Below, in pieces: positions 7,347 through 15,934 of a stretch of DNA of 39,042 bases. The DNA is from Actinomadura fibrosa (GTDB lineage: Bacteria > Actinomycetota > Actinomycetes > Streptosporangiales > Streptosporangiaceae). The notes under the pieces were generated by a model. It saw only the letters and a program-made list of their open reading frames with translations, was not told the DNA's origin and made no database searches. The translations under genes and the position numbers were made by a program. Where the stretch lies: the NCBI RefSeq assembly GCF_900659615.1, contig NZ_CAACUY010000069.1, positions 1 to 39,042 of the forward strand, given 5' to 3'. The first letter of the stretch is position 1; every line of letters starts with the position of its first letter.

Positions 7347-7537
7347 GCAGGTGCCCGGCCTGCTGCAGGACCCGGTACGCGCGGCACTACCTGTGCCGCC
7401 CGTGCTGGTGGACCCTGCCCGCCCCCGCCCGCGCCGCACTGAACCGCCGTGACCGCCGCGCCGCGGCCCGGCTGATCGAGCTTCACCGCCAACTGCGCGC
7501 CCGCGTGCCGCTGAACGAGATCGAGGTGACCCCATGA
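7343..7537 (+). CDS. 64-residue zinc-finger-like protein
   Basis: Starts at GTG 7343, overlapping its upstream neighbour by 4 bases, and overlaps the primase-polymerase ATG by 4 bases. The N-terminus carries CPACCRTRYARHYLCRPCWW, a CxxC-x11-CxxC arrangement able to bind one zinc. The rest is a basic amphipathic helix (ALNRRDRRAAARLIELHRQLRA). It is probably a nucleic-acid-binding mini-protein coupled to replication genes. That role is inferred from the motif and position only. Confidence 0.6.
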   Translation: MSRCPACCRTRYARHYLCRPCWWTLPAPARAALNRRDRRAAARLIELHRQLRARVPLNEIEVTP

Positions 7538-8445
7538 CCATCTCCACCCCGCGCCTGCACCCCGGGGCCGCCGCGCTTGCCTGCGCGCGCCGCGGCTGGC
7601 ACGTCTTCCCCCTGGCCGTGGGCGGAAAGGAACCGCCCCGCGGGATGCGGTGGACGAAGACCGCCACCACCGACCCCGACGCCATCCGGCAGATGTGGGC
7701 GCGGTGGCCCTGGAACGTGGGGATCGCGTGCGGTCCGTCCCGGCTGCTGGTGATCGACCTCGATCTGCCCAAGCCCGGCGAGAGGCCGCCGGCCCGGTGG
7801 GCGCTGCCCGGCGTGCGGGACGGCGCGGATGTGTTCGCGATGGTGTGCGAACAGGCCGGCCAGCCGATGCCGCTGGAGACCTTCCAGGTCCGCACCCGCC
7901 GCGGCGGACTCCACCTGTACTTCACCGCCCCCGACGGGCTCCGGCTGACCAACACCGGCGGCGAGTACGGCAACGGGCTGGGCTGGAAGATCGACACTCG
8001 GGGCGACGGCGGATACGTCGTCGCCCCGGGCAGCTTCGTGGACCTGCCCGACGGCGCCGGACCCTACACCGCGTTCCACACGGTCGCCCCCGCGCGGTTG
8101 CCCGGCTGGTTGGCCGAGCGGCTCCGCCCCGCGCCGCTGCCGCCGCAACGCCCCATCACCGTCGAACTGGCCACCGGGAACCGCGGCGCCTACCTGGACA
8201 AGGCCGTCACCGCGAGCCTGACCGCGATCGCCGACGCCCCCATGGGACGCCGGAACGCCACCCTGTACGGCGCCGCCGTCGCCCTCGGCCAACTGGTGGC
8301 CGGGGAAGCGCTGGACGCCGAGGAGACCGAGCAACTGCTGACCGCTGCCGCCGTGCGCGCCGGACTGGCTGTGATGCCCGCCCGCCGGACCATCCGGTCC
8401 GGGTTCCGCGCCGGCACCCAACGCCCCCGAAGGGTGCCCACATGA
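7534..8445 (+). CDS. Bifunctional primase/polymerase (prim-pol) domain protein
   Basis: A 303-residue protein from ATG 7534. It matches the prim-pol family used by RepPP-type AICEs: AALACARRGWHVFPLAVGGKEP at the start, WNVGIACGPS, then the metal-binding strand LLVIDLDLP, RTRRGGLHLYF with its His, GLGWKIDTRGDGGYVVAPGS, and a short C-terminal helical part. The enzyme would prime and copy DNA at the element's origin. Here the prim-pol domain is a separate gene. The helicase domain often fused to it follows in the next gene, overlapping by 4 bases. The catalytic Asp pair and His are present, so it should be active. Confidence 0.85.
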   Translation: MTISTPRLHPGAAALACARRGWHVFPLAVGGKEPPRGMRWTKTATTDPDAIRQMWARWPWNVGIACGPSRLLVIDLDLPKPGERPPARWALPGVRDGADVFAMVCEQAGQPMPLETFQVRTRRGGLHLYFTAPDGLRLTNTGGEYGNGLGWKIDTRGDGGYVVAPGSFVDLPDGAGPYTAFHTVAPARLPGWLAERLRPAPLPPQRPITVELATGNRGAYLDKAVTASLTAIADAPMGRRNATLYGAAVALGQLVAGEALDAEETEQLLTAAAVRAGLAVMPARRTIRSGFRAGTQRPRRVPT

Positions 8446-10040
8446 CCAACGATCTTCCGCGCCTGCAAGCCGGATCCGGTCCGGAGACCATCCGCGTGCT
8501 GAAAGCCGAACTCGCCAAGGGCGCCCTGCCCGACACCTACGTCTCGGCCGGGGCCCTGGTCCACATGGAGACCGTGTCCGGCGGGCAGACCTCCCCGGCC
8601 GCCGACGAAGACTCACCCCTGCCCGTCACCGCCAGCCCAGTCACCCCCGCCACCCTGGCCGGGCTGCTGGCCGAACACGCCTACGTCTACCGGCTCCGGT
8701 CCCGCAAAGACGGCAACGGCGGCACCGAGCACTACGAAGAAGAGGTCACCCCACCCCGCGACATCCTCGCCTCCGTGCTGGCCGGCAAGACCTGGCCCGG
8801 CCTGGCACCCCTGCGCGGCGTGATCGGCGCCCCGGTGCTCCGCCGAGACGGCACCCTGCTGCAACGCCCCGGCTACGACCCCGCGACGGGGCTGTACCTG
8901 GCCTCGAAAGTCGCGCTGCCGCCCGTCCCCGACCGGCCCACCGGCCAGCAGGTGGACGGCGCCCGCGACTTCGTGCTGAACCGGTTCCTGCGCGACTTCC
9001 CCTGGTCCACCCCGGCCGACCGCGCCAACTACCTCTCTCTCCTGGTCACCCCGATCCTGCGGCACTTCACCCGCTCACTGACCCCGTTTGCGCTGATCGA
9101 CGCCACCATGCCCGCCTCCGGCAAGAGCATCCTGACCGGCGGCCCCGGCATGCTCTACGGCCAACGCGTCATCCCCTGGGCCTACACCGAAGAGGAGCTA
9201 CGGAAGTCCATCACCGCGGTACTGGCCGAACAGGTCGGCGTCGTGGTCTGGGACAACCTCGCCGAAGGCACCGTGATCGATTCGGCCACCCTCGCGCTGC
9301 TGGTCACCGCCGGCGTTTGGTCGGACCGCCAGCTGGGAGCGTCCCGCAACATCGCCACCGTCAACGACCGGCTCTGGATGGCCACCGGCAACAACCTCCA
9401 AGTCGGCGGAGACATGGCCTCCCGCACCGTCCGCGTCCACCTGGACCCCAACATGCCGCGGCCTGAGCAACGCGACCAATCACGGTTCGGCATCCCGCAC
9501 CTGGACCAATGGATCACCGATCCACGCAATCAGCTCACCGTGCTGTGGCACCTGCTGGTTCTCGTTCTGGACTGGACCTCCGCCGGGGCACCGCGCGTCG
9601 ACACCGTCTCCATGCGCCAGTTCACCCCGTGGGCGCAAGCCCTCGGCGGATTCCTCGCCCACCACGGCATAGAGGGCTTCCTGGCCAACGCCGCCGACGT
9701 CCGCGGGATCGATGAGGACGAAACCCGCTGGCGCGCGTTCCTGGCCTGCTGGCACGACCTGCACGACACCGAACCCATGACCGCCGCCGAACTCCGCCGC
9801 TCCGGCGACCCCGACCGGATCGGCCTGGACGAACACGACCGGTGGGACGGGCAGTTCATCACCACCCACACAGGTCGGCCCCCCAATGTGCTCGCGCTCG
9901 GCCGACTCCTCACCGGGCAGGTCGGACGCTGGCGCGGCGACTACGTCATCCGCTCGGCCAAGAACCACCGCGGCGACCGGAACGTGTTCTGGGTCGAACA
10001 TCACGAGACCGACCGGGCCAGGGGAGAGCGCGATGCCTGA
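8442..10040 (+). CDS. Replication helicase/ATPase paired with prim-pol
   Basis: A 532-residue protein from ATG 8442, translationally coupled to the prim-pol gene. Its central part has a P-loop (FALIDATMPASGKSILTGG, about residues 210-228), a Walker B-like VGVVVWDNL, a polar WMATGNN sensor-like segment and an arginine-containing MASRTVRVHLD. This is the pattern of D5/SF3-like ATPases found with prim-pol in phage and AICE replication modules. A C-terminal region of about 200 residues is less conserved. Together with the prim-pol it would form the replication initiator and helicase. The iteron block that may be its binding site begins 24 bases after its stop codon. Confidence 0.75.
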   Translation: MTNDLPRLQAGSGPETIRVLKAELAKGALPDTYVSAGALVHMETVSGGQTSPAADEDSPLPVTASPVTPATLAGLLAEHAYVYRLRSRKDGNGGTEHYEEEVTPPRDILASVLAGKTWPGLAPLRGVIGAPVLRRDGTLLQRPGYDPATGLYLASKVALPPVPDRPTGQQVDGARDFVLNRFLRDFPWSTPADRANYLSLLVTPILRHFTRSLTPFALIDATMPASGKSILTGGPGMLYGQRVIPWAYTEEELRKSITAVLAEQVGVVVWDNLAEGTVIDSATLALLVTAGVWSDRQLGASRNIATVNDRLWMATGNNLQVGGDMASRTVRVHLDPNMPRPEQRDQSRFGIPHLDQWITDPRNQLTVLWHLLVLVLDWTSAGAPRVDTVSMRQFTPWAQALGGFLAHHGIEGFLANAADVRGIDEDETRWRAFLACWHDLHDTEPMTAAELRRSGDPDRIGLDEHDRWDGQFITTHTGRPPNVLALGRLLTGQVGRWRGDYVIRSAKNHRGDRNVFWVEHHETDRARGERDA

Positions 10041-10383
10041 ACCGGTCGGCATCGGGGCTGAAACATCTCCGCATCTCCGCAACGCCGCACAGACCACCTC
10101 TGACCTGCACTTCCTGAGTGCGGAGATGGCAATGGTCGCTGAGAGTCCATCTCCGCATCTCCGCACCGAGTGCGGAGATGAACGTCCGGTTGCGGAGATG
10201 GACCGAGCCCCACCGCCTCCTTCTCCGCACCCGTCACCGCAGGTCACAGACGCAAGTGCGGAGATGCGGAGATGCGGAGATGTTTCAGCCCTTCCCGCAC
10301 AGAAGCCGCGCGCCGCCACCGCGAGTGGGCTGTCCCGCTGCCTGCTGTGTCGTCTTCACGTTCCGAAAGGAGCCCCCACATGA
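10033..10383 (+). CDS. Short ORF laid over the iteron array
   Basis: A 116-residue ORF from ATG 10033 with GGGGAG at 10021-10026. It overlaps the helicase stop by 8 bases and the excisionase start by 4 bases, so it could carry coupled translation through this stretch. Its protein is mostly a read-through of the repeats (ETSPHLR, SAEM, SPHLR, ASAEMRRCGDVSA) with no recognisable domain. The DNA repeats explain the sequence better than protein selection does. I therefore treat coding as possible but secondary. Confidence 0.35.
   Translation: MPEPVGIGAETSPHLRNAAQTTSDLHFLSAEMAMVAESPSPHLRTECGDERPVAEMDRAPPPPSPHPSPQVTDASAEMRRCGDVSALPAQKPRAATASGLSRCLLCRLHVPKGAPT
10064..10282. repeat. Iteron array CATCTCCGCA, candidate replication origin
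   Basis: Ten exact copies of a 10-base word: forward CATCTCCGCA at 10064, 10072, 10148 and 10156, and reverse TGCGGAGATG at 10119, 10171, 10191, 10257, 10265 and 10273. Neighbouring copies overlap by 2 bases to give an 8-base period. A partial copy lies near 10222. The array comes directly after the prim-pol and helicase genes and before xis-int. Iterons beside a rep gene are the usual binding sites of a replication initiator. A regulatory site controlling xis-int is the alternative. Confidence 0.7.
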
Positions 10384-10619
10384 CCGAAGTGCTCGAACAC
10401 GGATCCGCTGATCTCCTGCACGGCGGCTGGTACACCACGGAGGAACTCGCCGATCTGATTGGCGTGGACCCGTCAACGCTGCGCAGGTGGCGTACCGCCC
10501 GGCCGATGCAGGGACCGCCCGTCGTCAAGATGAGCGGCTCCGTCGCCCGCTACAGCTCCCGCGACGTCGAGACCTGGCTGAGAAGCCACCGCATGGTTCC
10601 CGGGGAGCCCAGCCGATGA
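10380..10619 (+). CDS. xis: Excisionase / MerR-like HTH protein
   Basis: A 79-residue protein from ATG 10380, with AAAGGAG at 10367-10373. The middle reads WYTTEELADLIGVDPSTLRRWRTARPMQGPPVVKMSGSVARYSSRDVETWL, the winged-helix (MerR/Xis superfamily) fold used by AICE excisionases. It bends DNA at the attachment sites so that the integrase excises the element. Its stop overlaps the integrase ATG by 4 bases, the usual xis-int coupling. The family is clear; the exact role follows from position. Confidence 0.85.
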   Translation: MTEVLEHGSADLLHGGWYTTEELADLIGVDPSTLRRWRTARPMQGPPVVKMSGSVARYSSRDVETWLRSHRMVPGEPSR

Positions 10620-11824
10620 GCCGTCGCGAGGCGCTGCCGATCGGCGTATCGCTCTCCTGTGACATCGAGTTCCGCCCCGACCGGCCCTCGCCCTATCGGG
10701 CCAGGGTCCGGTGGGTGGAGCCGCACACCGGCCGTCGGCGCTCCCTCTCGGAGGCTAAGGAGACGGAGCCGGAAGCCAAAGCCTGGATCGAGAGACTCCA
10801 GACGGCGGCCAAAGGCGGTATCGATCCCGCGACCGCCACTGTGAAACTGGCCGACTACGGCGCCAGTGTGATGACGCTGGCCATGCGCGGGCTGGAGAGC
10901 AAGACCCTCGATCCCTACATGGCCGGCTGGCGCCTGCGCGTCCTCCCCGCACTCGGTCATCTGCCCGTGGTGATGATTACGAACGGTGCCGTTGACCGCG
11001 TGGTCCATGGCTGGATCGCGGATGGTTGCGGACGATCGACCGTCAAGAACAGCCTCGCCGCGTTGGTGCGCGTCATGGAGCAGGCCGTGCGGGACGGGAT
11101 CATCACTCAGAATCCCGCGCGCGTGGTCGGCTGGCAACTCGAATACAAGCAGGCCGAGGACGAGTTGGACGATCCCCGCGCGCTAGCGCTCCCGACCTGG
11201 GACGCGCTGGTCGAACTCGCGGACGCGCTGGTGGAACGGTCGTCCGACCACTACCGCGGATGGGGTGACGTCGTCCTGTTCGCCGCATGCACCGCCACCC
11301 GCATCGGCGAGGTATCCGGCGTCCGAGCAGGCGACATCGACCGCAACACTTGGATCTGGAACCTGCGCAGGCAGACCACGCCAGGACCGGGCGGACTCAT
11401 CGACAAGGGCACCAAGGGCAAACGAGCCCGCAAGGTCCCGCTGATCGAAGAGATCCGCCAGCTGGTAGGGCAGCGGCTTGACGCCCTCGCGGACGATCCG
11501 GCGGCCCGGCTGTTCACCGGTCCGCGCGGCGGCCGGATCACCACCGCGATCCTGCGCGACGCCACCCACTGGGACGAGGTGGTGACCCGTCTCGGCTACG
11601 AGCACCTGCGCCGGCACGACCTTCGCCATACCGGTCTGACCTGGATGGCCGATGCCGGGGTCCCGGTGCACGTGCTCCGGAAGATCGCCGGACACGGTTC
11701 ACTCAGCACAACCCAGCGCTACCTGCATCCGGACGCCCGGTCGCTGACCGAAGCGGGGGAGGCCCTGAGTCTCCACCTGAGCGATCGTCGGTCCCCAGAT
11801 GGTCCCCGGCTACGCGTCGTGTGA
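10616..11824 (+). CDS. int: Tyrosine site-specific integrase
   Basis: A 402-residue protein from ATG 10616, with GGGGAG at 10602-10607. It has an N-terminal arm-binding region, a core-binding helical domain (about 75-165) and a catalytic domain with the full set of active residues: Arg229 (ATRIGEV), His334 and Arg337 (RRHDLRHTG), His360 (GHGS) and Tyr369 (RYLH). It would insert the element into the tRNA-Pro gene by crossover at the tRNA 3' end. The last 16 codons contain two GGTCCCC words 10 bases apart and are repeated beside the tRNA at 18156-18203, so this end probably doubles as part of the attachment region. The gene is intact although it lies 6.4 kb from the tRNA. Confidence 0.9.
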   Translation: MSRREALPIGVSLSCDIEFRPDRPSPYRARVRWVEPHTGRRRSLSEAKETEPEAKAWIERLQTAAKGGIDPATATVKLADYGASVMTLAMRGLESKTLDPYMAGWRLRVLPALGHLPVVMITNGAVDRVVHGWIADGCGRSTVKNSLAALVRVMEQAVRDGIITQNPARVVGWQLEYKQAEDELDDPRALALPTWDALVELADALVERSSDHYRGWGDVVLFAACTATRIGEVSGVRAGDIDRNTWIWNLRRQTTPGPGGLIDKGTKGKRARKVPLIEEIRQLVGQRLDALADDPAARLFTGPRGGRITTAILRDATHWDEVVTRLGYEHLRRHDLRHTGLTWMADAGVPVHVLRKIAGHGSLSTTQRYLHPDARSLTEAGEALSLHLSDRRSPDGPRLRVV

Positions 11825-11831
11825 GCGACGT
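11776..11831 (+). repeat. Direct repeat copy A: integrase 3' end
   Basis: These 56 bases match 18155-18210 at 54 positions. They cover the last codons of int, its stop and 7 bases beyond. After that the two copies diverge but keep the same layout, with a terminator hairpin at the same distance. Confidence 0.9.
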
Positions 11832-11854
11832 GAGGCTTCAGCTAGAGACAAAGA

Positions 11855-11898
11855 GGCCCCGCTGACTGCGGCCTATGCCATGGTCAGCGGGGGCTTCT
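11855..11898 (+). terminator. Terminator after int
   Basis: The arm GCCCCGCTGAC (11856-11866) pairs with GTCAGCGGGGGC (11883-11894), with one bulged G, followed by TTCTTG. It is the counterpart of the hairpin at 18234-18277, which stands at the same place behind the integrase remnant. Confidence 0.7.
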
Positions 11899-12018
11899 TG
11901 ATTCCAGGAACGTTCGTCCATTGCTCTTCAGCCTGATCCGTAAGACTTAGGCGAGAGAGGTGACTCGCGTCTTTGGCTATGGGCTGCGGTATCTTAGTTA
12001 ACTCATTCCTGGCTTGCG

Positions 12019-13998
12019 TTAGTCCTCTTGAAGTAAGCGTTCTCGAATCATCCTGGCCGCCTGCCCGGCGGCCAGGAGTGTTTCGCCTTCCAGATATCTC
12101 TGTGCAGTCTCGTGGAGGACCGTTGCGTCGGTGATTCGAGCGAGATGAAACAGTACGGTTGCGGCGGCATCGAAAGTGTCTTCGAGGTCAAAGACCTGAA
12201 CGTCCATCGGCGACAAGGACTTCAAGGGAGATTCCCGGACCCGCACGACGGAGTATCCGGCCTCAGTGAGCGCACGTGTTTTCGCCCGGTCGCGATCTTC
12301 CATTCCGCGATGCCACCAAGAGCCGTCCATTTCGACTATCGTGTTGCCAAAACGCATGTCGGCTTTCCGGAAGCGTGCCCGTGCCTTTTCAAGGAAGCAG
12401 TCGTGACTGCAGTTCGTCTCCCCGATCAGAGGGGCGAGGACATGTCGGAGTTCGGCGTAGAGGCGTATCTCCTGCTTCGAAACTCCTATAGGTGAGCACT
12501 TGCGGCATCCGCGCCCAGCCATCCGGTTGCTGGCGGAGGCAGGCCATCTGTGGCCATTCCCGCAGATCCAAAGGTAAAGCTGGGAACTGAAGGCAGGGAT
12601 GTCGGCCGGCGTGAGAGGCATGTTGCCATCGCTGTCCCACTCGCCAAGTAGCTCGTCGGAAGCGAGATCTGCGAGACTACGTCCTTTTGTTGGCCGTCGT
12701 CTAGCTTCCGTAGTCCGCTTGCGTCCGCAGATGGGGCAACCGTTCCCGTTGGCGCGGTGGGCGATCACCGCCTCCCATTGATGGCCGCACTCCTGACATA
12801 TCCATTGTGCTGAATGACCTGATTTGGCATAGACGTCAGATGGTGGACGGTCATTGCTTGGAGCCCACGAGGCAATCAAGTGGGGAGCGAGATCGGCGAG
12901 AGACTTCCCTGGGCTGGGCTTGCGCCTTTTCGTGACCTGTCGAACTCTGGAACAGGGTGGACATCCAGTGCCGTCATGTACGCGATGGCCTGGCGTCGTG
13001 ACCCAGGTCTCGTCGCAGTTGTTGCACTTCCAGCGCACACGGACACTGGACTGGGGGCTCACGGTATCCGCAGCCCAATCTCCGTCGAGGCACGTCATCC
13101 ACTCGGCGGAAAGGTCCGGGTATCGAGCTGCCAGAGATTCATCGAAGGATGTTCGGCGGAGGTTATGGCCAGCTCGACGAGCTTGGCATGGTCGACATCC
13201 TGGAGTGCCCTGAGCCTTCGAGTTGATCGCGGAGGAGTAAGATTGTGCGCAGTAACAACATGTCCACCAAGCGCTCTGCTTGTTGCCGGGGCGGACGGTA
13301 TGGGGATCTATTTCAGTATTGCGTGTCCAGTCCCACTCCTCCATGGTTTCGGGCCGCAGATCGACCAGGGACTCGCCGGGGCCTGCGATGGCCCGCGTAC
13401 GCGCCGCCTGTCGGCGGGCGCATTGTCGACAACGCAACCGCCCGACAGTGACTGCGGAGATGAACGGGTGACGGGGTTCTCTGCAGTCGATGCAGGTGAA
13501 CCAGGCTCGCTTATGACTTTTGGCGCGTACGTCGCGAGGCGAGAGGGAACCGTTGAGGCTTCGGTGCCAGAGCTTCGCCGCTTCAGGAGCGACTTCAGCC
13601 AAACTCGTCTTTGGGCTGGGCCGTGCTCGCCCGGCATTAGCGCGCTTGAGACTGCACGTGGTGCACAGGCCTAGGCCTTTAGTGCGATCGGCGATCCGTC
13701 GTTCGAACGAGGCGTCGCACTCTGTGCAGCTCCACCATGCCGATGCATTGGAGTGAGGAGCTGCCTGCGACGGCGTGACTTCTCCGTTGAGAGCCTGATC
13801 CCAGGAGGCTGCTACGTCAGGGCGGAGGGCAGCTAGCGAGGACCCGAACGGAACATGGCGCGGCGCAGGAAGTGAGCTACCACGAGCTTTCTTCAACCAG
13901 TTGTAGGCCGTGGAGCGGGAGACATTGAACAGCTTAGCGATCTGCTCGGTGCTCAACCGAGCACGTAGCTGGAGGAGTTCCTCATCATCGGGCTTCAT
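12019..13998 (-). CDS. HTH + six zinc-ribbon repeats + VSR-like nuclease
   Basis: A 659-residue protein from the minus-strand ATG at 13998. The frame stays open further upstream, but the extension is poor and overlaps the divergent gene. Residues about 10-35 form a helix-turn-helix (STEQIAKLFNVSRSTAYNWLKK). Six repeats of about 65 residues follow, each of the form SLAxLxPxxAxxW ... WxCxxC ... GxxCxxC, as in the DUF4379 probable zinc-ribbon family. The C-terminus has a restriction-like core, ADMRFGNTIVEMDGSWWH (Glu556, Asp558) and then DRDRAKTRALTEAGYSVVRVRE, resembling VSR-type nucleases. The gene is clearly lower in GC than the AICE (31 of the first 60 bases from 12001). It runs divergently from the DUF3883 and DUF2075 genes across a 258-base gap. 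It is probably a DNA-recognising nuclease; the target is unknown. Confidence 0.75.
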   Translation of the reverse strand: MKPDDEELLQLRARLSTEQIAKLFNVSRSTAYNWLKKARGSSLPAPRHVPFGSSLAALRPDVAASWDQALNGEVTPSQAAPHSNASAWWSCTECDASFERRIADRTKGLGLCTTCSLKRANAGRARPSPKTSLAEVAPEAAKLWHRSLNGSLSPRDVRAKSHKRAWFTCIDCREPRHPFISAVTVGRLRCRQCARRQAARTRAIAGPGESLVDLRPETMEEWDWTRNTEIDPHTVRPGNKQSAWWTCCYCAQSYSSAINSKAQGTPGCRPCQARRAGHNLRRTSFDESLAARYPDLSAEWMTCLDGDWAADTVSPQSSVRVRWKCNNCDETWVTTPGHRVHDGTGCPPCSRVRQVTKRRKPSPGKSLADLAPHLIASWAPSNDRPPSDVYAKSGHSAQWICQECGHQWEAVIAHRANGNGCPICGRKRTTEARRRPTKGRSLADLASDELLGEWDSDGNMPLTPADIPAFSSQLYLWICGNGHRWPASASNRMAGRGCRKCSPIGVSKQEIRLYAELRHVLAPLIGETNCSHDCFLEKARARFRKADMRFGNTIVEMDGSWWHRGMEDRDRAKTRALTEAGYSVVRVRESPLKSLSPMDVQVFDLEDTFDAAATVLFHLARITDATVLHETAQRYLEGETLLAAGQAARMIRERLLQED

Positions 13999-14256
13999 CG
14001 CAGCCCATCTCCGATACGAGTGCCAGGGAAGGTATGTCCAGCTTGGAGTAGATCGCGGTGGGGGAAAGCGGATCGAGTGCGAGGTGGTTGTGATGGCGAA
14101 GCCGGCATGAGGGCAAGGGATAACAGTAAGCACTGACACTTCGGCGTGGTTCGTATGCCGCAGCAGTGCGAACTCGCAGTGAGGAGCCATGTTCGGGTGC
14201 GATGACGGTGGTCTCCGCGCCGAGCCGGGCGGGATGTCGGAGGTCGATGTCACAGT

Positions 14257-15864
14257 GTGCCCATGCAGGCGCTGGCGGACGATGGCGAGAAGTTGGACGC
14301 GGAGTACTCGGTTGAGGTCGAGCCGGGCGGGAGGCACTTGTCGCTGGTGCTGGAGAGCCAGTCAGGTGCCAATCACGGAAGGGGGCATCCGGCTCGCAAT
14401 AGCGACTACCTGCGGACCCTCGACCTACTGTTGGTGCGCCTGAAGCGGCTGAACGCCGTGCTCGTGGACGGGCTCGTGGATACGCGGGCGACCCGCTCGC
14501 TGCCCGAGGCTGATCGCAGACTGTTCCCTGCGGCCATCCGGCTGGCCGATGAGCATGACCTGAAGGATCTCCGTGTGCTGTTGTGCCGTGCGCAGCGTGA
14601 GGTCGGTCGGGAGCCGGGTGCTCCACAGGGCCGTAACAACACCAAGCGAATCCGTCTGCGGCTGCAGGTCCCCGGCTACACGCTCGCAGATGCTACGGAA
14701 CTCGCCGCCAGCCTGTCCTCGGCACTCCGCCCACAGGGAGCGGTAGAGCTGCAGGAAGCGAGCCCGTCGCCGAACGTTTCGGCGGCGTTCGCTGTGGCTC
14801 CGAGCGCGGCATCACTCGCTCAGGCGGAGAAGCGCGCCGCCGACGAGACCGCAGTCATGATGGTGCACGTTCCTCGGGCGCGCTACGCGCTGCTCAACTT
14901 GTCGGTGGGCCTGGATACCAACACCTGGGGTTTTCCGGGGAACCTGAGCTATCCGCCCTACGAGTACGTCATCTTCGGCGTCGGTGCCAGCCCACGAGTG
15001 CAACTGAACGAGTGGCTGAGTAAGAGCGCCACCCTCTACGTCTGCCAGGCGGGCGCCCGTCCTTACCAGGCAACGGCTCCGCACATGCCGGACGAGATCG
15101 CCGAGGGCAAGGTCAAATGGCTGACCCGGATCGGCTTCGAGCCGCTGGGACGGCTCGACGACGTTCCGCTCGGCGGCGACGGCCCGCTGTCGCGCGATGC
15201 CAGCGACGCCCTGCGCCGGTCGGGAACCCAGCGGGGCTTCGGCAGGATCGCCAGGGCGGACATGAACCTCATCTTCCAGTGGTTGGGGCTCACCGCAGCA
15301 ACCCTTGAGCGAGGCGTTCCGCGAGTGTCCTTCAGCCAGACGGCTCCAGTGACCGTCGGTAGCCCCCCTCGCCAGCGCGGAGCCGGCCGTTCCGGCGTCG
15401 GCCGGCAGGCGGACCCTGCCAAACGGCGTGCCATCGAGCAGCGTGCCGTAGAGATGGCCAAGGAGCACTATGCGGCCGAGGGGTGGGAGGTCGAGGAACT
15501 GGGCAAGCCCTATGATCTGCGGCTCACGAGGCATGGCGCCGAACGACATGTCGAGGTCAAGGGCACAACCGGTGCGCTTGGCTCGGTCGAACTGACCATC
15601 AACGAAGTGCTGCACGCCCGCGAGTTCTCCGACGTTGACCTGTGCGTCGTCACTGACATCACCGTCACCGAGGTCGCCCCCGCGGCCGAGCTGGGTACGC
15701 GCCCCGGCGTCGAGGCCACGAACGTCCGCTGTTACGTCGCCAGTGGAGGCACCTTCCACATCTGGCCCGACTGGTCGCCTGCTGACGAGGATCTCAGGGC
15801 GACTCGGTTCGAGTACCGCGTCCCCCCTCAGCCCGATCAGGCGCTCCCGGCTGATCAGTTCTGA
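14257..15864 (+). CDS. DUF3883 protein with PD-(D/E)XK-type C-terminus
   Basis: A 535-residue protein. The start is GTG 14257, 12 bases after CGGAGGT; ATG 14263 is an alternative. The N-terminal 200 residues are unassigned and include a basic QGRNNTKRIRLRLQVPGY strand. The middle (about 200-390) is also unknown, with YPPYEYVIFGVG and a KVKWLTRIGFEPLGRLDD segment. The C-terminus is the DUF3883 domain: RRAIEQRAVEMAKEHYAAEGWEVEEL, then Asp420 ... Glu433-x-Lys435 (HVEVKGT), a nuclease-fold metal site. DUF3883 is found in many defence-related and restriction-like proteins. The gene is 70 bases upstream of the DUF2075 helicase on the same strand, and the two probably form one operon. Confidence 0.75.
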   Translation: MPMQALADDGEKLDAEYSVEVEPGGRHLSLVLESQSGANHGRGHPARNSDYLRTLDLLLVRLKRLNAVLVDGLVDTRATRSLPEADRRLFPAAIRLADEHDLKDLRVLLCRAQREVGREPGAPQGRNNTKRIRLRLQVPGYTLADATELAASLSSALRPQGAVELQEASPSPNVSAAFAVAPSAASLAQAEKRAADETAVMMVHVPRARYALLNLSVGLDTNTWGFPGNLSYPPYEYVIFGVGASPRVQLNEWLSKSATLYVCQAGARPYQATAPHMPDEIAEGKVKWLTRIGFEPLGRLDDVPLGGDGPLSRDASDALRRSGTQRGFGRIARADMNLIFQWLGLTAATLERGVPRVSFSQTAPVTVGSPPRQRGAGRSGVGRQADPAKRRAIEQRAVEMAKEHYAAEGWEVEELGKPYDLRLTRHGAERHVEVKGTTGALGSVELTINEVLHAREFSDVDLCVVTDITVTEVAPAAELGTRPGVEATNVRCYVASGGTFHIWPDWSPADEDLRATRFEYRVPPQPDQALPADQF

Positions 15865-15934
15865 GCACGGGGCGGTGCAAGTGGTCCTGGATAGGCTTTA
15901 GTCGGTTCCCTGCGGGCGGCTAGGAGACGTGAGG

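Noticed and set aside
10064..10282. CRISPR array
   Set aside because: Repeats are only 10 bases, occur in both directions and overlap each other. There are no regular spacers and no cas genes.
11825..12018. Second attachment site (tandem AICE junction) after int
   Set aside because: No copy of the tRNA-Pro 3' end is present here; only the terminator is shared with the tRNA-side copy.
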